From Protula sp. h YS-2021 (lineage: Eukaryota > Annelida > Polychaeta > Sabellida > Serpulidae), in assembly GCA_949752745.1 (NCBI GenBank), contig OX457031.1:186001-250000 (forward strand): DNA of 64,000 nucleotides. Direction: 5' to 3'. Below the pieces are notes generated by a model. That model saw nothing but the letters and a program-made list of their open reading frames with translations, was not told the origin of the DNA and ran no database searches. A program made the translations under genes and the position numbers. This document shows positions 12,001-22,500 of the stretch, in pieces (within the stretch, counting starts at the first letter, position 1; every line of letters begins with the position of its first letter).

Positions 12001-14903
12001 TCATAACAAAAGAAGCAGAAACAGTTTTTAAAGGGCGGCATTATAAAATTTATTGTGTTTTTTTTTTTTTTTTTTTTTTTTTTTTTGTTACCCCACCGCG
12101 TGTCGGTCGGTCTGTCATCAAGAACTTGTTAACACGATAACTTAAAAACTCCTGCAAAGATTTTAATGAAACTTGGTATGTAGCTTTTATGGGAACAAAC
12201 ACAGATCGGTATTGTAAATGGGCCAGGTTCGTCCCAGGAAAATGGGCCAGGTTCGTCCCAGGAAAATGGACCAGCTGGACTGAGAAAATTTCAGCTTTTG
12301 ATTGACTGTTGATGGCCGTGTTTACTGATGGGGTTGGGGGGGGGGGGGGTTGTGGGGAATATGTGGGCTGTGCACACTGCTCTATTTTTTTTTTTTTTTT
12401 TTTTATTTATTTTTTTTTATTTATTTATTTTTTTTTATTTTATTTATTATTATATGTCTCCCCCTAAGGGAGACATATATAGCATTTGGTGTGTCCGTCC
12501 GTCTGTCCGTCCGTCTGTCCGCAGTGAGTTCTTATGAAATTAATGAGTCGATTTTTCTCAAAACATACATACGTATTCGGGTACAAGTCTAGATGATGCC
12601 CGTGGTATTTTTTTTTTTTTCGTTTCCTCAAAAATTCTATTTTTGGCAAATTTTTGAACATAGGGGGGTTTTCGCGCATTTTTTTCACTTTGGCAGGCTA
12701 TATCTCCAAAACAGTTCGTTGGATTAGGGTGAAACGTGGCAAGAACAACACACATATAGTGCAAATGTATACTGCGAAGTTGTTTTTCATTTCCGCTAAA
12801 AATGTATTTTTGGCGAATTTTTTTTAATTTTTGAATTTGAACTTTTTTTGGCCATATTGTTGCGATATTTCCGAAACGGTTTGTTGGATTAGGCTGAAAC
12901 GTGGCAAGAAGAACCCACCTATAGTACAAATGTTTACTGCGAAGTTTTTCTTCATTTCCATTGAAAATGTGTTTTTGGCGATTTTTTTAATTTTTGAATT
13001 TTTACTTTTTGAGCCATATTGTTGCGATATCTCCGAAACAGTTTGTTCCATTAGGCTGAAACATGGCAAGAAGAACCCATATGTAGTGGAAATGTTTACT
13101 GTGAAGTTTTTCTTCATTCGTTTTCTGTAAAAATGTATTTTTGGCGATTTTTTTCAATTTTTTGGGCTTGCAAATGTTGTATTTTAAGCAGGAATTTTTT
13201 CCACGTGACTGATTGGGGGGCGGGGGAGACATATCCGTTTTTGTTTTAACAAAAACACTGGCCAATCTAGTTTTTTTATTTATTTATTTATTTTTTTTTT
13301 TTGGGGGGGGGGGAGGGGTAGAAGGATTGGGAAAATGTTTCTTAGATTGAAAAATTGTATTTTTATTTATTTTTTTGCGATCTTACAAGTCTGTTGATAT
13401 ATGATGAACTATATCTCGACTTGCCACAATGCCCCTGAACATTCCTGTTTTGTTTTATCGTGTGAGCAGAACGAGACCCTGGAGCACTGCACAGGCTACA
13501 CCAGGCAAGACCTGAGTGATCTCGTCCACAAGCTCCACAAAATCATCGCCCAAGCGCCTAACCCACAGCTACAGACCATCAGGACCAAGTATAGCCATAA
13601 GTGAGTGCCCCCCCCCCCATCCCCCTCTCCTCCCAACCAACCACAAAGTAAACTAGAACTTCATTTCGCTAGCGAAATGTTGAACACTTGACAAAAATTA
13701 AAATACGTCCTTCTTCAGTGATCAAGAATATTTTCTTCAGTGATTTATTTCTTGAATAATATATTGCAAACAATACAGTTTGAATACGTCTTATAAGCCG
13801 AGTAGTGTTTGGTTTTTGTTGACTTAAGGTTTTATTGGCTGATCAGGCATACGCCGTGTTATCTGTTTACGCACAAAGCTCAGCAACTGTGTATTCTGCG
13901 CCGCGCGTTAAATGCACCACATTTACTTGCAAAAATACACTCTTTTCACATGGCGTTTTAAACAAGAAAACGAAATCGAAGGCGAAAATAAAAAGTGTCA
14001 TGCACACGTTCATATCAAGTTCTACTTAAGCCCCAAGTTTCGTGGCCCTAGGGCCCGTAGTGCCAGTGGAGGAGATGACACAAGAAATCCGATCACTGTC
14101 AAAAAAAAAATAAAAAAAAGACACCAACGGCTGCTCGCACAAATTCATATAGCCCTTGCAAGCAAAAGCTTGTAAAGTGCTAAATAAATACAAGAAAGGA
14201 AGCCAATAAAATGTCAGATAAATAATCTCCATCAAGAGCCTTCGTGTAGATTTCTCGGCAAACTGTCTCTGTTCACAATTATTCCAGTTCCTCTGTTCCC
14301 TCTTTGAATGTTGGCTGTCTTTGCTTCTACGAATTTATATTATTATTGTTATTTGTAATCTCAGTATTATTATCATGACTATAAGTAATATTATAAGCAT
14401 TATTGGTACTGTTATTATTACTGTTATTATTGGTAATAACATTACCATGTTGTTTATTATTATTATTGTTGTTCTTGTTGTTGTCAAAAAATTATCATCA
14501 CAATGAAATAATAATAATAATAATAATAATACATTCTACACAGTACACAAATAAGTCAAATTTTATACTTGCTTTGCACAAGCTCATTGTAGACCAAAAA
14601 TACCTATTTACATGATGAATGCACTCATATAAAACAACACTTTGCTGTCTTGTCAGAGATCATTGTGGAACCATTTTTAAATACATATAACACTTATAAA
14701 TAAAATATTTATTTTTTTTTATTTTTTTTTAACAATAATAATGATAATAATGATAACAGCAGCAATAATAATTATTATTTTATTATTGCTAATTTTTATT
14801 ATTATTATTATTATTATTATCATAAAATTAATTTTGATTTTGCAGAGTATTTCACGAAGTAGCCAAGATAGAACCTTTAGAAGACGTGGAGGAAATCTTA
14901 TAG
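2999..14903 (+). CDS. CCNB3: cyclin B3 gene, ten exons, 430 aa
   Basis: Spliced coding sequence: 2999-3052, 3418-3516, 4756-4982, 5196-5271, 6005-6106, 6492-6728, 7302-7457, 11240-11392, 13470-13600, 14846-14903; 1293 nt with stop. Every junction is GT-AG and the phases agree. The start has a good context (A at -3, G at +4). The protein has an N-terminal basic degradation region, a variant destruction box R43-xx-F-GDLTN51, a KEN box K52-E-N54, and two cyclin folds from about 165 to 430. The MRAIL substrate patch is residues 205-209, followed by LVDWLVEV. Cyclin B3 activates CDK1/CDK2 in mitosis and meiosis, and APC/C destroys it through the D and KEN boxes. The D box with F instead of L, the FGDLTN string and the WEDIDAEN-type linker favour B3 over B1/B2. 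The length is near that of non-mammalian B3. GC-rich third positions in exons 5-8 contrast with AT-rich introns. This is the only fully assembled host gene in the window. Confidence 0.95.
3418..3516 (+). CDS. CCNB3: cyclin B3 exon 2, destruction box
   Basis: Acceptor TTTGTAGCAG, donor AAT before GTATGC; 33 codons, phase 0. It ends with RTVFGDLTN (residues 43-51), the cyclin B3 form of the destruction box. Basic residues before it could act in nuclear import. Confidence 0.9.
3905..4190 (+). repeat. interspersed repeat R with ATT tail (intron 2)
   Basis: Contains GGTTCCATAAAGATCTCT, a CATCATGTAAATAAGTATTT core and TGTGTAGAATTA, followed by an (ATT)n tail. The same sequence recurs at 14505-14700 (-), 34497-34650 (+) and several times at 57.4-59.7 kb (-). 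The constant A/T-triplet tail suggests retroposition. No protein is encoded. Confidence 0.7.
4756..4982 (+). CDS. CCNB3: cyclin B3 exon 3, KEN box and lysine-rich linker
   Basis: Acceptor TTATTTTACAG; the first three codons are K-E-N, so the KEN box begins exactly at the splice junction. A Lys/Ala-rich stretch (KKAPVKGAKKK) and a Ser/Gln-rich acidic part follow, including two VTDSQ repeats. Ends in AG before GTGAAC, phase 2. An intronic stop follows at once if this is not spliced. Confidence 0.9.
5196..5271 (+). CDS. CCNB3: cyclin B3 exon 4, linker
   Basis: Acceptor CTTTACATTGCAG; the first base completes a Ser codon split by the intron. It encodes an Asn/Asp/Glu-rich linker ending PSQE before GTGAGC, phase 0. 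Linkers of this kind are poorly conserved, so support comes mainly from the splice sites and continuous phase. Confidence 0.85.
6005..6106 (+). CDS. CCNB3: cyclin B3 exon 5, entry to cyclin box
   Basis: Acceptor GTGGTACAG, donor GAG before GTGAGG, 34 codons. It encodes WEDIDAENMADPFQV then YAQDIFDYYKRRE, the conserved lead-in and first helix of B-type cyclins. GC-rich codons make it stand out from the flanks. Confidence 0.95.
6492..6728 (+). CDS. CCNB3: cyclin B3 exon 6, cyclin N fold with MRAIL
   Basis: Acceptor CATCTGTTCAG, donor GAC before GTAAGTG, 79 codons. It carries MRAILVDWLVEV (205-216), then the helix with LYLAVKLVD and GATAMFIAAKFD. These are the CDK-binding and substrate-docking helices. 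This is the most diagnostic exon. Confidence 0.97.
6740..7250. repeat. GATCCATG minisatellite in cyclin B3 intron 6
   Basis: Two linked arrays. About 6740-6900 has units of roughly 40-45 bases containing GTGATCCATGCGCGAG and CATAAGTAAGTGGTCAC. About 7090-7250 has ~45 base units containing GTGATCCATGTGTTAGTGTC. Several units contain GTAAGT, which mimics the exon 6 donor. Confidence 0.75.
7302..7457 (+). CDS. CCNB3: cyclin B3 exon 7, end of cyclin N fold
   Basis: Acceptor GTTGTTGACAG, donor AAG before GTAACG, 52 codons, phase 0. It encodes the YVCDDAYSREQLTEME helix and the FDLGIPLSYRYLRRFAK turn that joins the two folds. Confidence 0.96.
7642..8290 (+). mobile_element. pearl/HINE-like element P1, copy 1
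   Basis: 5' hairpin TTCCCCACAGG/CCTGTGGGGAA (7642-7668), then a GGTC/TGTC microsatellite, then three ~155 base core repeats each with an ATATCTCAAGAAC-like box and AAGGATTTTAATGAAACTTG. The right hairpin arm returns near the 3' end (CCTGTGGGGAATATGTG). It ends GTGCACACTGCTCTAG before TT. A microsatellite plus ~160 bp core array is the described layout of pearl elements. The CTAG end is Helitron-like. Confidence 0.65.
8725..8736 (+). pseudogene. exon 8 start fragment with acceptor (decoy 1)
   Basis: TTTTCTCCTGCAG is followed by TGCGCCAGGGCA. This matches the authentic exon 8 start (TGCGTCAGGGCA) at 11 of 12 bases, then breaks into repeat DNA. If spliced from exon 7, the frame stays open through the repeat and stops about 40 codons later, removing the cyclin C fold. 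Confidence 0.7.
8757..9405 (+). mobile_element. pearl/HINE-like element P1, copy 2
   Basis: Same element as copy 1, carried by the 1.1 kb tandem duplication rather than by independent insertion. Confidence 0.65.
9842..9853 (+). pseudogene. exon 8 start fragment with acceptor (decoy 2)
   Basis: Identical to the fragment at 8725, produced by the same tandem duplication. The acceptor's CTCCTGCAG is at least as pyrimidine-rich as the real CTCTTCCAG. Confidence 0.7.
9874..10522 (+). mobile_element. pearl/HINE-like element P1, copy 3
   Basis: Third duplicated copy. It ends CTCTAG before TTGTT as in the others. Confidence 0.65.
10921..11230 (+). repeat. 16 bp minisatellite next to exon 8
   Basis: About 19 units of ACTTTTGAGTGCGGGT, with a few variants (GTGTG, GTAGAG). 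The last unit merges into the exon 8 polypyrimidine tract, GGGTACTTTTCTCTTCCAG. The decoy acceptors upstream have only one such unit, so the expansion came after or apart from the 1.1 kb duplication. Confidence 0.9.
11240..11392 (+). CDS. CCNB3: cyclin B3 exon 8, cyclin C fold start
   Basis: Acceptor TTTTCTCTTCCAG, donor TGG before GTACGT, 51 codons. Begins CVRADMETL and continues with ARYILEMSLMDY and CRLAAAALLLARGM, as in cyclin C-terminal folds. Its acceptor and first codons are duplicated upstream at 8725 and 9842, where the copies read C-A-R-A instead of C-V-R-A. The acceptor is preceded directly by a 16 bp minisatellite. Confidence 0.95.
11393..12086. other. cyclin B3 intron 8, 5' part
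   Basis: AT-rich sequence ending in a poly(T) run at about 12058-12086. I see no coding frame or clear repeat. Confidence 0.5.
12087..12384 (+). mobile_element. pearl/HINE-like P1 fragment
   Basis: Shares CGTGTCGGTCGGTCTGTC, the GTTAACACGATAACTTAAAA core and the end GGGCTGTGCACACTGCTCTA with P1. It has fewer core repeats and a small 23 base internal duplication of GGGCCAGGTTCGTCCCAGGA. It is independent of the 1.1 kb triplication. Confidence 0.65.
12452..13270 (+). mobile_element. pearl/HINE-like element P2
   Basis: 5' hairpin ATATGTCTCCC/GGGAGACATAT (12452-12478), a (GTCC)n-type microsatellite, then about three ~165 base core repeats containing ATATCTCCGAAACAGTTTGTT and GCTGAAACGTGGCAAGAA. 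The GGGGAGACATAT arm returns near the 3' end, followed by a TTTTTGTTT/ACAAAAA hairpin and CACTGGCCAATCTAG before T. A hairpin about 10 bases before CTAG is what Helitron 3' ends look like. Confidence 0.65.
13470..13600 (+). CDS. CCNB3: cyclin B3 exon 9
   Basis: Acceptor TTTATCGTGTGAGCAG, donor CATAA before GTGAGTG, phase 2. It encodes the YTRQDLSDLVHKLHKII helix and the QTIRTKYSH string, which is conserved near the end of B-type cyclins. Confidence 0.95.
14321..14700 (-). repeat. repeat R copy with triplet tail, flanked by ATT/GTT microsatellite
   Basis: Reverse complement of the R repeat: (AAT)n, TTCTACACAGTACACA, CATGATGAATGCACTCATAT and TTGTGGAACCATTT. A degenerate ATT/GTT triplet stretch precedes it from 14330. 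Lies in cyclin B3 intron 9. Confidence 0.65.
14720..14822. repeat. AAT/ATT triplet repeat before exon 10
   Basis: Degenerate AATAATGAT then (ATT)n, ending about 20 bases before the exon 10 acceptor. Confidence 0.75.
14846..14903 (+). CDS. CCNB3: cyclin B3 terminal exon 10
   Basis: Acceptor ATTTTGATTTTGCAG. The first A completes the Lys codon and the exon reads VFHEVAKIEPLEDVEEIL then TAG. KYSHKVFHEVA is the expected end of cyclin B3. The phase with exon 9 fits exactly. Confidence 0.93.
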
Positions 14904-14992
14904 AATTTGTGCAACGAAGAACCCTATAAAAGTGATCACAAGTTCTGTGCATTTGCACTGACTCCCACATCAGTATGTATGGGAAATTGGAA

Positions 14993-14998
14993 AATAAA
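14993..14998 (+). terminator. likely cyclin B3 poly(A) signal AATAAA
   Basis: First AATAAA after the stop codon, 90 bases downstream. A second candidate lies at 15688-15693. Which is used cannot be told from sequence. Confidence 0.5.
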
Positions 14999-15278
14999 AA
15001 ACGTGCAAGCGTGCAGTTTGAGCGCAAAGAGCACGTTGGAACGGTTCGCTCGAGCAAATTGTCTGATTTAGGATCATGCAGCGTGCAATATTGGTCATTC
15101 ATTAATACTCGGAAGTAAACTTACTCCGATATATCTACAGTCCTCAATGGTTTGTTCGGTGGCTAATCATAAATTATATTTTTTTTTCCTCATGTCACGC
15201 GTTGTCAAGGTGACAATGCAACATTCTTTCTTATAGTGTTGTAAACACAAGATAACAACTATAATGTGGGGAAGGGTG

Positions 15279-15279
<1 letters not shown>

Positions 15280-15309
<30 letters not shown>
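15280..15309 (+). repeat. (GT)n microsatellite
   Basis: About 15 GT units followed by a G-rich run. Confidence 0.9.
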
Positions 15310-15310
<1 letters not shown>

Positions 15311-15942
15311 AGGGGGGGGGGGGAGTGTGGCTGGGTGTTCGGTGCTCCGCTATTGGATTTGTGGGTCACATGTTAAATCTAGCAGTGTCAGGACAAATGG
15401 TAGGTGCGAAGACATTCTTGTTATAACCTGTATAATTTTTACAAGAATTGTGAATTGACGTATCTTTTTTTTTTGCCGGTGGTATTTGAGGCCATCACTC
15501 TAGTCCAAAGCATCAATATATGTGTATTTTACGATGTATTTTTCATACTTCATTTTATACGCTTTTAGGTTTTTTTTTTTTTAATGTTTTGGTCTAATGG
15601 TCTTAGGTTTTACTCCATTTTTTTTTTAAATTAAATTTATTAAGCCATTTCTGGTTTGCTTGTGTGTAAAATGTATTATTGTTTACAAATAAAAATGGTT
15701 GCAAAACAAAGATTACGTGAGAAATGAATGGGCTTTTGCTACTGTGAATAGTATACTACGGGATTGGTTATTTTGTTCGGTGTAAAAATCAAGTGTCTTA
15801 ATTCAACATGTGGTTTAAATTAATAGTTCGATATTAGTGTCAGGTGGGGTACCAGTGTTTAGAAAAAAATGTAAATAAATAGTTGAGTAATAATCGACTT
15901 CAGGTCCGGTTTTCGGGATTCGGAAAACAACACATAATAACA

Positions 15943-16275
15943 TGTATCAGACGCTGGTTGTGTCCATGTGCTGTTTGCTAATGCGTCATCTGTCGTGTTC
16001 ATGTGCTGCTCGCTTACGCGTCATCTGTCGTGTTCATGTGCTGCTCGCTTACGCGTCAGCTGTCGTGTTCATGTGTGCGCGCTTATGCGTCAGCTGTCGT
16101 GTTCATGTGCTGCTCGCTTACGCGTCAGGTGCCGTGTTCATGTGTGCGCGCTTACGCGTCAGCTGTCGTGTCCATGTGTGCGCGCTTACGCGTCAGCTGT
16201 CGTGTTCATGTGCTTCTTGCTTACGCGTCAGCTGTCGTGTTCATCAGTGCTCGCTTACGCGTCAGCTGTCGTGTC
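15943..16275 (+). repeat. 33-36 bp minisatellite
   Basis: About ten units containing GCTTACGCGTCAGCTGTCGT and GTTCATGTGCTGCTC or GTTCATGTGTGCGC. Repeats stay open in several frames because unit length is near a multiple of three. The Cys/Arg-rich translations are not a gene. Confidence 0.85.
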
Positions 16276-16299
16276 CACGTCGTGCTGTGTCCTGTTTTC

Positions 16300-18120
16300 T
16301 GATACTTTCTGATAGTATCGACAAGAAACTATTTGTAGTATTGTTTGATATATTGCTTTATATATGAAAGTACTTTGTTGTAATGTATTGTTAACTTATG
16401 TTCCAGAAACTTTACGTAGCTTTAAGTGAAATACAAATATACATGTCAGTCTTGAGCTTGCACCAACACAACCGTGTTTGTGATGCAGGTTTCCGTTCGG
16501 TCACTTCATACTATAAAAATAGGGAGTGTTTTACCAATACATAGTTTGAATTATCGACTGTGTATATGGGAACGCCCGGCATTAGTATAATGCTGAAAAT
16601 TCTTGGCGCGTTATGGATTGACATTGGCACATGTTTGTTTTCACCGTGCGCCTGCACCTGTATTTCCGGGGTTATCCCGTGGTTTGGAGTAACTTGTTTG
16701 CGCAAATATGAAATCCAGCGATGATGCAATGCACGCGTATGTGTGTGTGGGGGTTGAGGGGAGTGGTGAGTGGGAGGGAGGGCCGGGACATGAGGTGTCC
16801 GGATGGAGAGTGTGGTGAGGGGAGCGAGGGATGGACGGATGGAGAGGGTGGTGAGGAGAACGAGGGAAAGAGCCTTGTCAGTCGTGCTGTATGAATGTGA
16901 CATGTTAGTGACACGTGTGTGGTGTGTTTGTTACAAGTCTACTTTGAGCTACCGCGCCAAAAAAAAAAAAAAAAAAAAAAAAATATGTAAGCGGTTCGAA
17001 GTATTTGGCTGTTTCGGTTGTTGATGTGTCGTCGGATTTTTATAGGAGTGGGAGTTAATTTAAAGTATATTTGCTAGTTTGTGGGCGTTTCATTTTATTA
17101 TTTCCATTCGCAAACATAGATCAACAAAATTGTTTTGTGACCTAAAAAAAAGGTTTATCTCATATTTTAGTGAAAATTTTAAACCCTAAGCGAAGAGTGT
17201 CAGATGTATGGGAAGAAACCACTCATTTTTACGAAATTATTTATTTACAAAAAAAAAAAATGGCACTTACATTGAGAAGTATGTGTGTGCACAATTGTTG
17301 GATAGATTTTTTTTTTTTGTTTTGAACGCGGAGTGCATTTCCCAACGAAGGGATGTTTTTATACAGAGCGATTACACCGATGTTTAATGCCTTTGGATCT
17401 CCACGCGGATCCCTTCTTGTCCAAAAAAAAACAAAAAAAACTGCCCCTTTTTCCGTATATTTCGAACAGGCACGTGAACACATACACTTTGTTTATGTAT
17501 TGAAATGTTTACGGTTAACCGAAATGACTTTTATTGTTATGTACTTTTGTGGATTTCGAGTTTACATGAAGTATGAGTTTATACTTCATGTGGTTTCCTC
17601 GCATATTTTATGTAAATTTTGTCTTGTCATATTGCATTTTAAAATTTCAAAACTTGAAATTTGAAAACATGTTGTTTTTCTCGTGTCCCGTCAGACGAAG
17701 ATGTGCAGTGGCATCATTTGCCATATCTGTATATTCCTTCTTCTGTTCCCGTCCCCCACCCCCGCACCTAATCCCTCCAGATACGTACTTCTGGTACTGA
17801 ATTGAGCTTATTAGTGTTGAGTAGCATCTTCTGAAAACGAAATAGTAATGTTGATCACTGTCATAGAGGTATGAATAATGTCATGTTGAAAAGCAGTGTT
17901 CTAGATTTGCAGAATCGCCTCGCACATTTTAACCAGGCGAAAGCTAAGAATTTGGAAATGTACACTGGGAGACATTCGTGTGGCAAAACACACCTGTTTT
18001 TTTATTATTATTATTATTATTATTATCATTATTATTATTTATTGATTTATTTATTATTATTATATTTTTTTATTAAATTCAATCATTAACATTGGATCGA
18101 AGCGTGATTTTTATATCATG
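16300..18120. other. intergenic DNA, no gene seen
   Basis: Mixed sequence with an A run at 16960-16983 and a (TTA)n stretch at about 18001-18065. A G-rich patch at 16740-16860 contains GAGGGATGGACGGATGGAGA-like units. No coding frame stands out. Confidence 0.5.
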
Positions 18121-18149
18121 TCGAATATGTCCTGTTCATTTATTTATTT

Positions 18150-18476
18150 ATTATGGTCCGCCCAGCAATAACCGGAGGGCTATATAGTAATTGACTTGTC
18201 CGTGCATGCGTGACCAGAATCGAAATATCAGGTAATGCCTGGAAACGTGTTTCTATGATGAAATGCGGTGATTTTGAAGAAAACAAATTTTTCACTCGTT
18301 GTGTGTGCGTGCGTGCACACTCATAGACTTGAGTTTGCAGACTGAACTTGTCCTAGGGTTTTGCTTCGATCAACATGAAACCTATATGAATTAAAGCTTA
18401 TGGATCCTAGTTATGTGTCTCTCCTTGGGATTGACATCGGTTGGGCCGTAGGTCCGTGAGATAGGTTTAAGCATAG
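18150..18476 (+). repeat. older repeat P5, left part, split by BEL/Pao
   Basis: Contains AGACTGAACTTGTCCTAGG and GATCAACATGAAACCTATATG, closely matched at 27612-27670 on the other side of the BEL element in the same orientation. It also holds a short GT-type tract. The layout resembles the pearl-like families. The BEL element inserted into it at CATAG. Confidence 0.6.
18472..18476. repeat. target site duplication CATAG (left)
   Basis: CATAG directly precedes the left LTR. The same five bases follow the right LTR at 27575-27579. Five bases is usual for BEL/Pao. Confidence 0.9.
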
Positions 18477-19037
18477 TGTTGGGGTCGGCAGGGCTGGAGT
18501 GTACAACTGATGAAAAGAGGCATAAATCGAGGTAAATCCGTTTTATTCGCTGTTTTCGGTTTCGACAAATTTCACATCTGTAGTACTGTTACCTTCAGTG
18601 ATTCGCCTGATTACACCGTGAAAAACTGAAAAATATACGAAACGATCGATGTGCAACTATGCTTAAACGTATGTCCCCTTACTGGAAACATATTTTTCGA
18701 CACTTATGATTACAGCGTTTTACTTAAAATTAAACACAATCTTCCGACATCTTTGAGTGACTTGACTTCGCAAACTTCAAAATTTAGTTTTGTATGAACC
18801 AACAAGGGAACTGTTACAAATTATAACCCATTATGATCTATGGATGTTACTTCACAATAAGAAATATAATACTCACCTCTTTGCCCCATATTTATCCTAA
18901 TTTCAATCAAAGTTTAACAAATTTTCACATTTCGTCTTTCTTTTCAAACAATATGGCGTCGACTACAATCCTGGGCTCTGATTGGTCGAGACCGATCACA
19001 TGACAAAAAACCCGCGAATGCATCTGGATTAGTAACA
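18477..19037 (-). repeat. 3' LTR of BEL/Pao element
   Basis: 561 bases, the same length as the right copy. It begins TGTTGGGGTCGG on the plus strand and ends TTAGTAACA. Confidence 0.95.
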
Positions 19038-19198
19038 TGGCTCCCCAAAATTTCCCTTTCTGGAAATTTTACTACTATTAGTTTTTATGATCGTACTTAC
19101 ACTATACAGACTTCCCAAGTTGCGGCAAGTACATGTGACTTCCCAAGTACATGTGATCAGCATGATGTGCACTGAACTTAGAGAAATTCGACTTTGTG

Positions 19199-19199
<1 letters not shown>

Positions 19200-19274
<75 letters not shown>
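19200..19274. repeat. (TA)n microsatellite inside the BEL element
   Basis: About 37 TA units between the 3' LTR and the end of the open frame. Confidence 0.95.
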
Positions 19275-19279
<5 letters not shown>

Positions 19280-19508
19280 CAAACTTTTATTTTTTACATG
19301 TCACATTCGGGATAAGTTATGTCACAATCGGGGTCGACGACTTTGTCATTATCTTTCGTGTGCGTCGCGGAGACTGAATGCGGGTTGACGGAAGGACGAT
19401 GCAAAGTAGAACTGTCGAACACGACTGGCAAATGCTAACAAATTCAGTTCGTGTATAGCAGAGTTCATACATAATATCTATATGGCTTCTCGGTGGGGAA
19501 TCCCTTGG

Positions 19509-22500
19509 TCACTGGGATTCAAGTAACACAACACATTTATGCACAGGTCGATCCAAATACGTAGGCATTTTTGTTCTCTTGCCGTTTCGATCAAGATCAG
19601 GGTCGGCCATCCGAAGTTTAACTTTGCGAACTAAACCATCAGTAGACGGGTAAACGTCGTCTACGATCGCAAGTGGCCAGTTATTTCGCTGCGTGTCTTC
19701 ATTTTTCAGTAAGACGACGTCCCCTATCTGTACATTGCGCTTCGCATGGAACCATTTATTTCGTGCTTGTAGGTTGTTGAGATATTCAGTTCTGAATCTG
19801 GACCAAAAGACGTTGAGCAAATATTGCACACGTTTCCATTTCTTTCTCAAATATACATCTTCTTTCACAAAATTGCCAGGCGGGGGTAATACCACGTGAC
19901 TTTTCTTTGTCAGGATGTGGTTTGGTGTCAGTGGAACTGGGCTTGTGGGATCGACCGAGTTTTCAGTTGACAGTGGCCGCGAATTCACAATGTTGGCTGA
20001 TTCAGAGAGGAACGTACGAAGCGATTCGTCGTCTAACTGCGTTCCGGATTCAGCTAGTAGAACGGACAAAACATTGCGTATACTCCGTATTTGTCTTTCC
20101 CAAATACCTCCCATGTGCGACGCTGATGGGGGATTCATCTTGAATTTCACGTAATCGCAGCTTTGGCCGATCAGAAAGTCTGATATCCTCCCATGGTTCA
20201 TTTGCCGATATTCCCTTTCAAACTTGGATTTCGTGCCTACAAAATTTGTGCCTTGGTCACTCCTCAGCTGCCGTATTGGACCTCGAATGGCAATCATGCG
20301 TCGTAATGCATTTATGAATGAGTCAGTGCTGAGGGAATTAGCCGTTTCTACGTGTACAGCTCTGCAGCTTAAGCACGTAAATAACACGCCGTATCTCTTC
20401 ATTTCCTTTCGGCCTTCCTTAATCAAGAATGGTCCAAATAGGTCAACTGCTGCATATGTAAACGGTTCTGCCATTTCTGCTCTGTCTTCTGGTAGATTTG
20501 CCATCTTCTGAAATTCGAGATAGCCTCGGAACTTTCTACAAGTGACGCACTTGTTGATCAACGAGGCAACGATTTGCTTGCATCCGACAATCCAATATCC
20601 AGCCTGACGAATCAAATTCATTGTTATTCCTCGTCCTTGGTGATGTGATTGTTCGTGGTAATGTTTTGCGATTAGCTTTGATACGTGGCTGTTTCTTGGT
20701 AAAATCAGTGGATGTCTCAGTTCTTTGGCTATGTCGGCTTTACCAAGTCGGCCTCCTATCCGCAGTGTCTTGGTTTCACCCAGGATTGGATCTAATTTGT
20801 ACAGAGGACTTGATCGTTTCAGTCGTTTCTTCGTAGATTTGAAATCATCAACACTCGAAAGTTCTTCAGCAAAGGCTGTTGCCTGTACAGCTTTTATAAT
20901 TTCGTGTTCTGCTTCTTGCAATCGTTGCACGTCTATCATGACATTAGTTATGGGTTGACTGTCGGCTTGACAAGTCTTGGTGCGAACTTGCGACAGAAGT
21001 TTTTCTTTGTACCGAAGACAATTTGCAATTGCTCTTTTCAAGTTCGACCACTTTGAGAAACATTCGAATCGACTAATATCGAACACGCCAACATTTTTTG
21101 TGGTGGTTGCGAATGTTTGCTTCTTTTTCACTTCGTCGTCGTCGGTTATATCAACAGGATTTCTACTAGGGAAATTAACTTCGTTCTCCCACAGAAATTC
21201 CGGACCGTCAAACCATGTTTTTTTCTGCACGAGATTACTTGCAGTTAGACCTCGTGAGGCAAAATCCGCGGGATTCTTGCTCGATTGAACGTAGTGCCAT
21301 TGATCGGGTGTCGTGTGATTTCGTATTTGTTGTACGCGGTTGGCAACAAAAACGTTGAATCGCTTGGCTTCACTCGAAATGTATGCGAGAACAACTTCAC
21401 TGTCACACCAGAAATGTTCTTCTAACTTGTCGTATTTCAGTTCTTTTTGAAGAAAGCTGCTGATCTTTACAGCTAAAAGAGCTGCACAAAGCTCCAATCT
21501 GGGTATCGTTAAAATCTTTAGCGGTGCAACTCTTGATTTCGCCATCAGTAGAGTGCAATGAACGCTACCGGATGAATCGACCAATCGCAGGTATGAACAT
21601 AATCCATATCCAAGAGTACTCGCATCACAGAAGTTGTGTAATTGCACTGACACTATGTTGTGGAAGTCCTTGGGCTGAACGCATCTCGGTAGTCGGAGTG
21701 TTTCGATCTCGAACAAGTCATGTTTCCATTTTTCCCATCGTCGAATAATGTCTCCGGGAAGGGGTTCATCCCAGTCAAAGCGTTGTTGACATATATCCTG
21801 AAGTATTCTGCGTCCTACTAGGATCACAGGCGATAGAAAACCAAGGGGATCAAACAACTGACTTACAGTTGAAAGAATCCCTCTTCGTGTTGGAAGTCGT
21901 TCGCGAAGGTTTACTTTAAACTTGAAGGTGTCTGAGTTGATTTGCCATTCTATTCCCAAGACCCTTTCTATAGCACTGTCGTGAAGCTCAATCTCTTCTA
22001 GACACTTCGCTCGATCTTCAGGTGGCAATGATTCAACTACTTCCTTCGAGTTCGATGCAAATTTGTGAAGTCTTAAACCAGCTTTGGAACACAGTTTTTT
22101 AGTGTTATTTACCAGCTGAATTGCGTCTGACACCGTCGCTACGGAAGACAGGCCATCGTCTACATAGAAGTTGGTTCGGACAAAATCCGCAGCATCCTTT
22201 CCAAATTCATCTTCGCCATCGTCAGCAGCACGCTTTAGGCCATAATTAGCGCACCCTGGTGAGGACACAGCACCAAACACATGAACGGTCATTCTGTATT
22301 CAATCGGGTCTGTGTCAATATCTCCATTCTTCCACCACATAAAACGAAACAGGTCGCGATAGTGTTCGTCTACGTAAAACTGATAGAACATTTGTTCTAT
22401 ATCACAACTGACAGCTACTTTCTTTTTTCGAAATCTGTGAAGTACACCAATAAGATCGTTGATTTGATCGGGACCTGGTAGCAGAAGATCGTTCACACTA

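Noticed and set aside
15942..16367. Cys-rich open frames that could look like a small secreted protein
   Set aside because: All three plus frames are open because of the 33-36 base minisatellite. There is no signal peptide or independent support.
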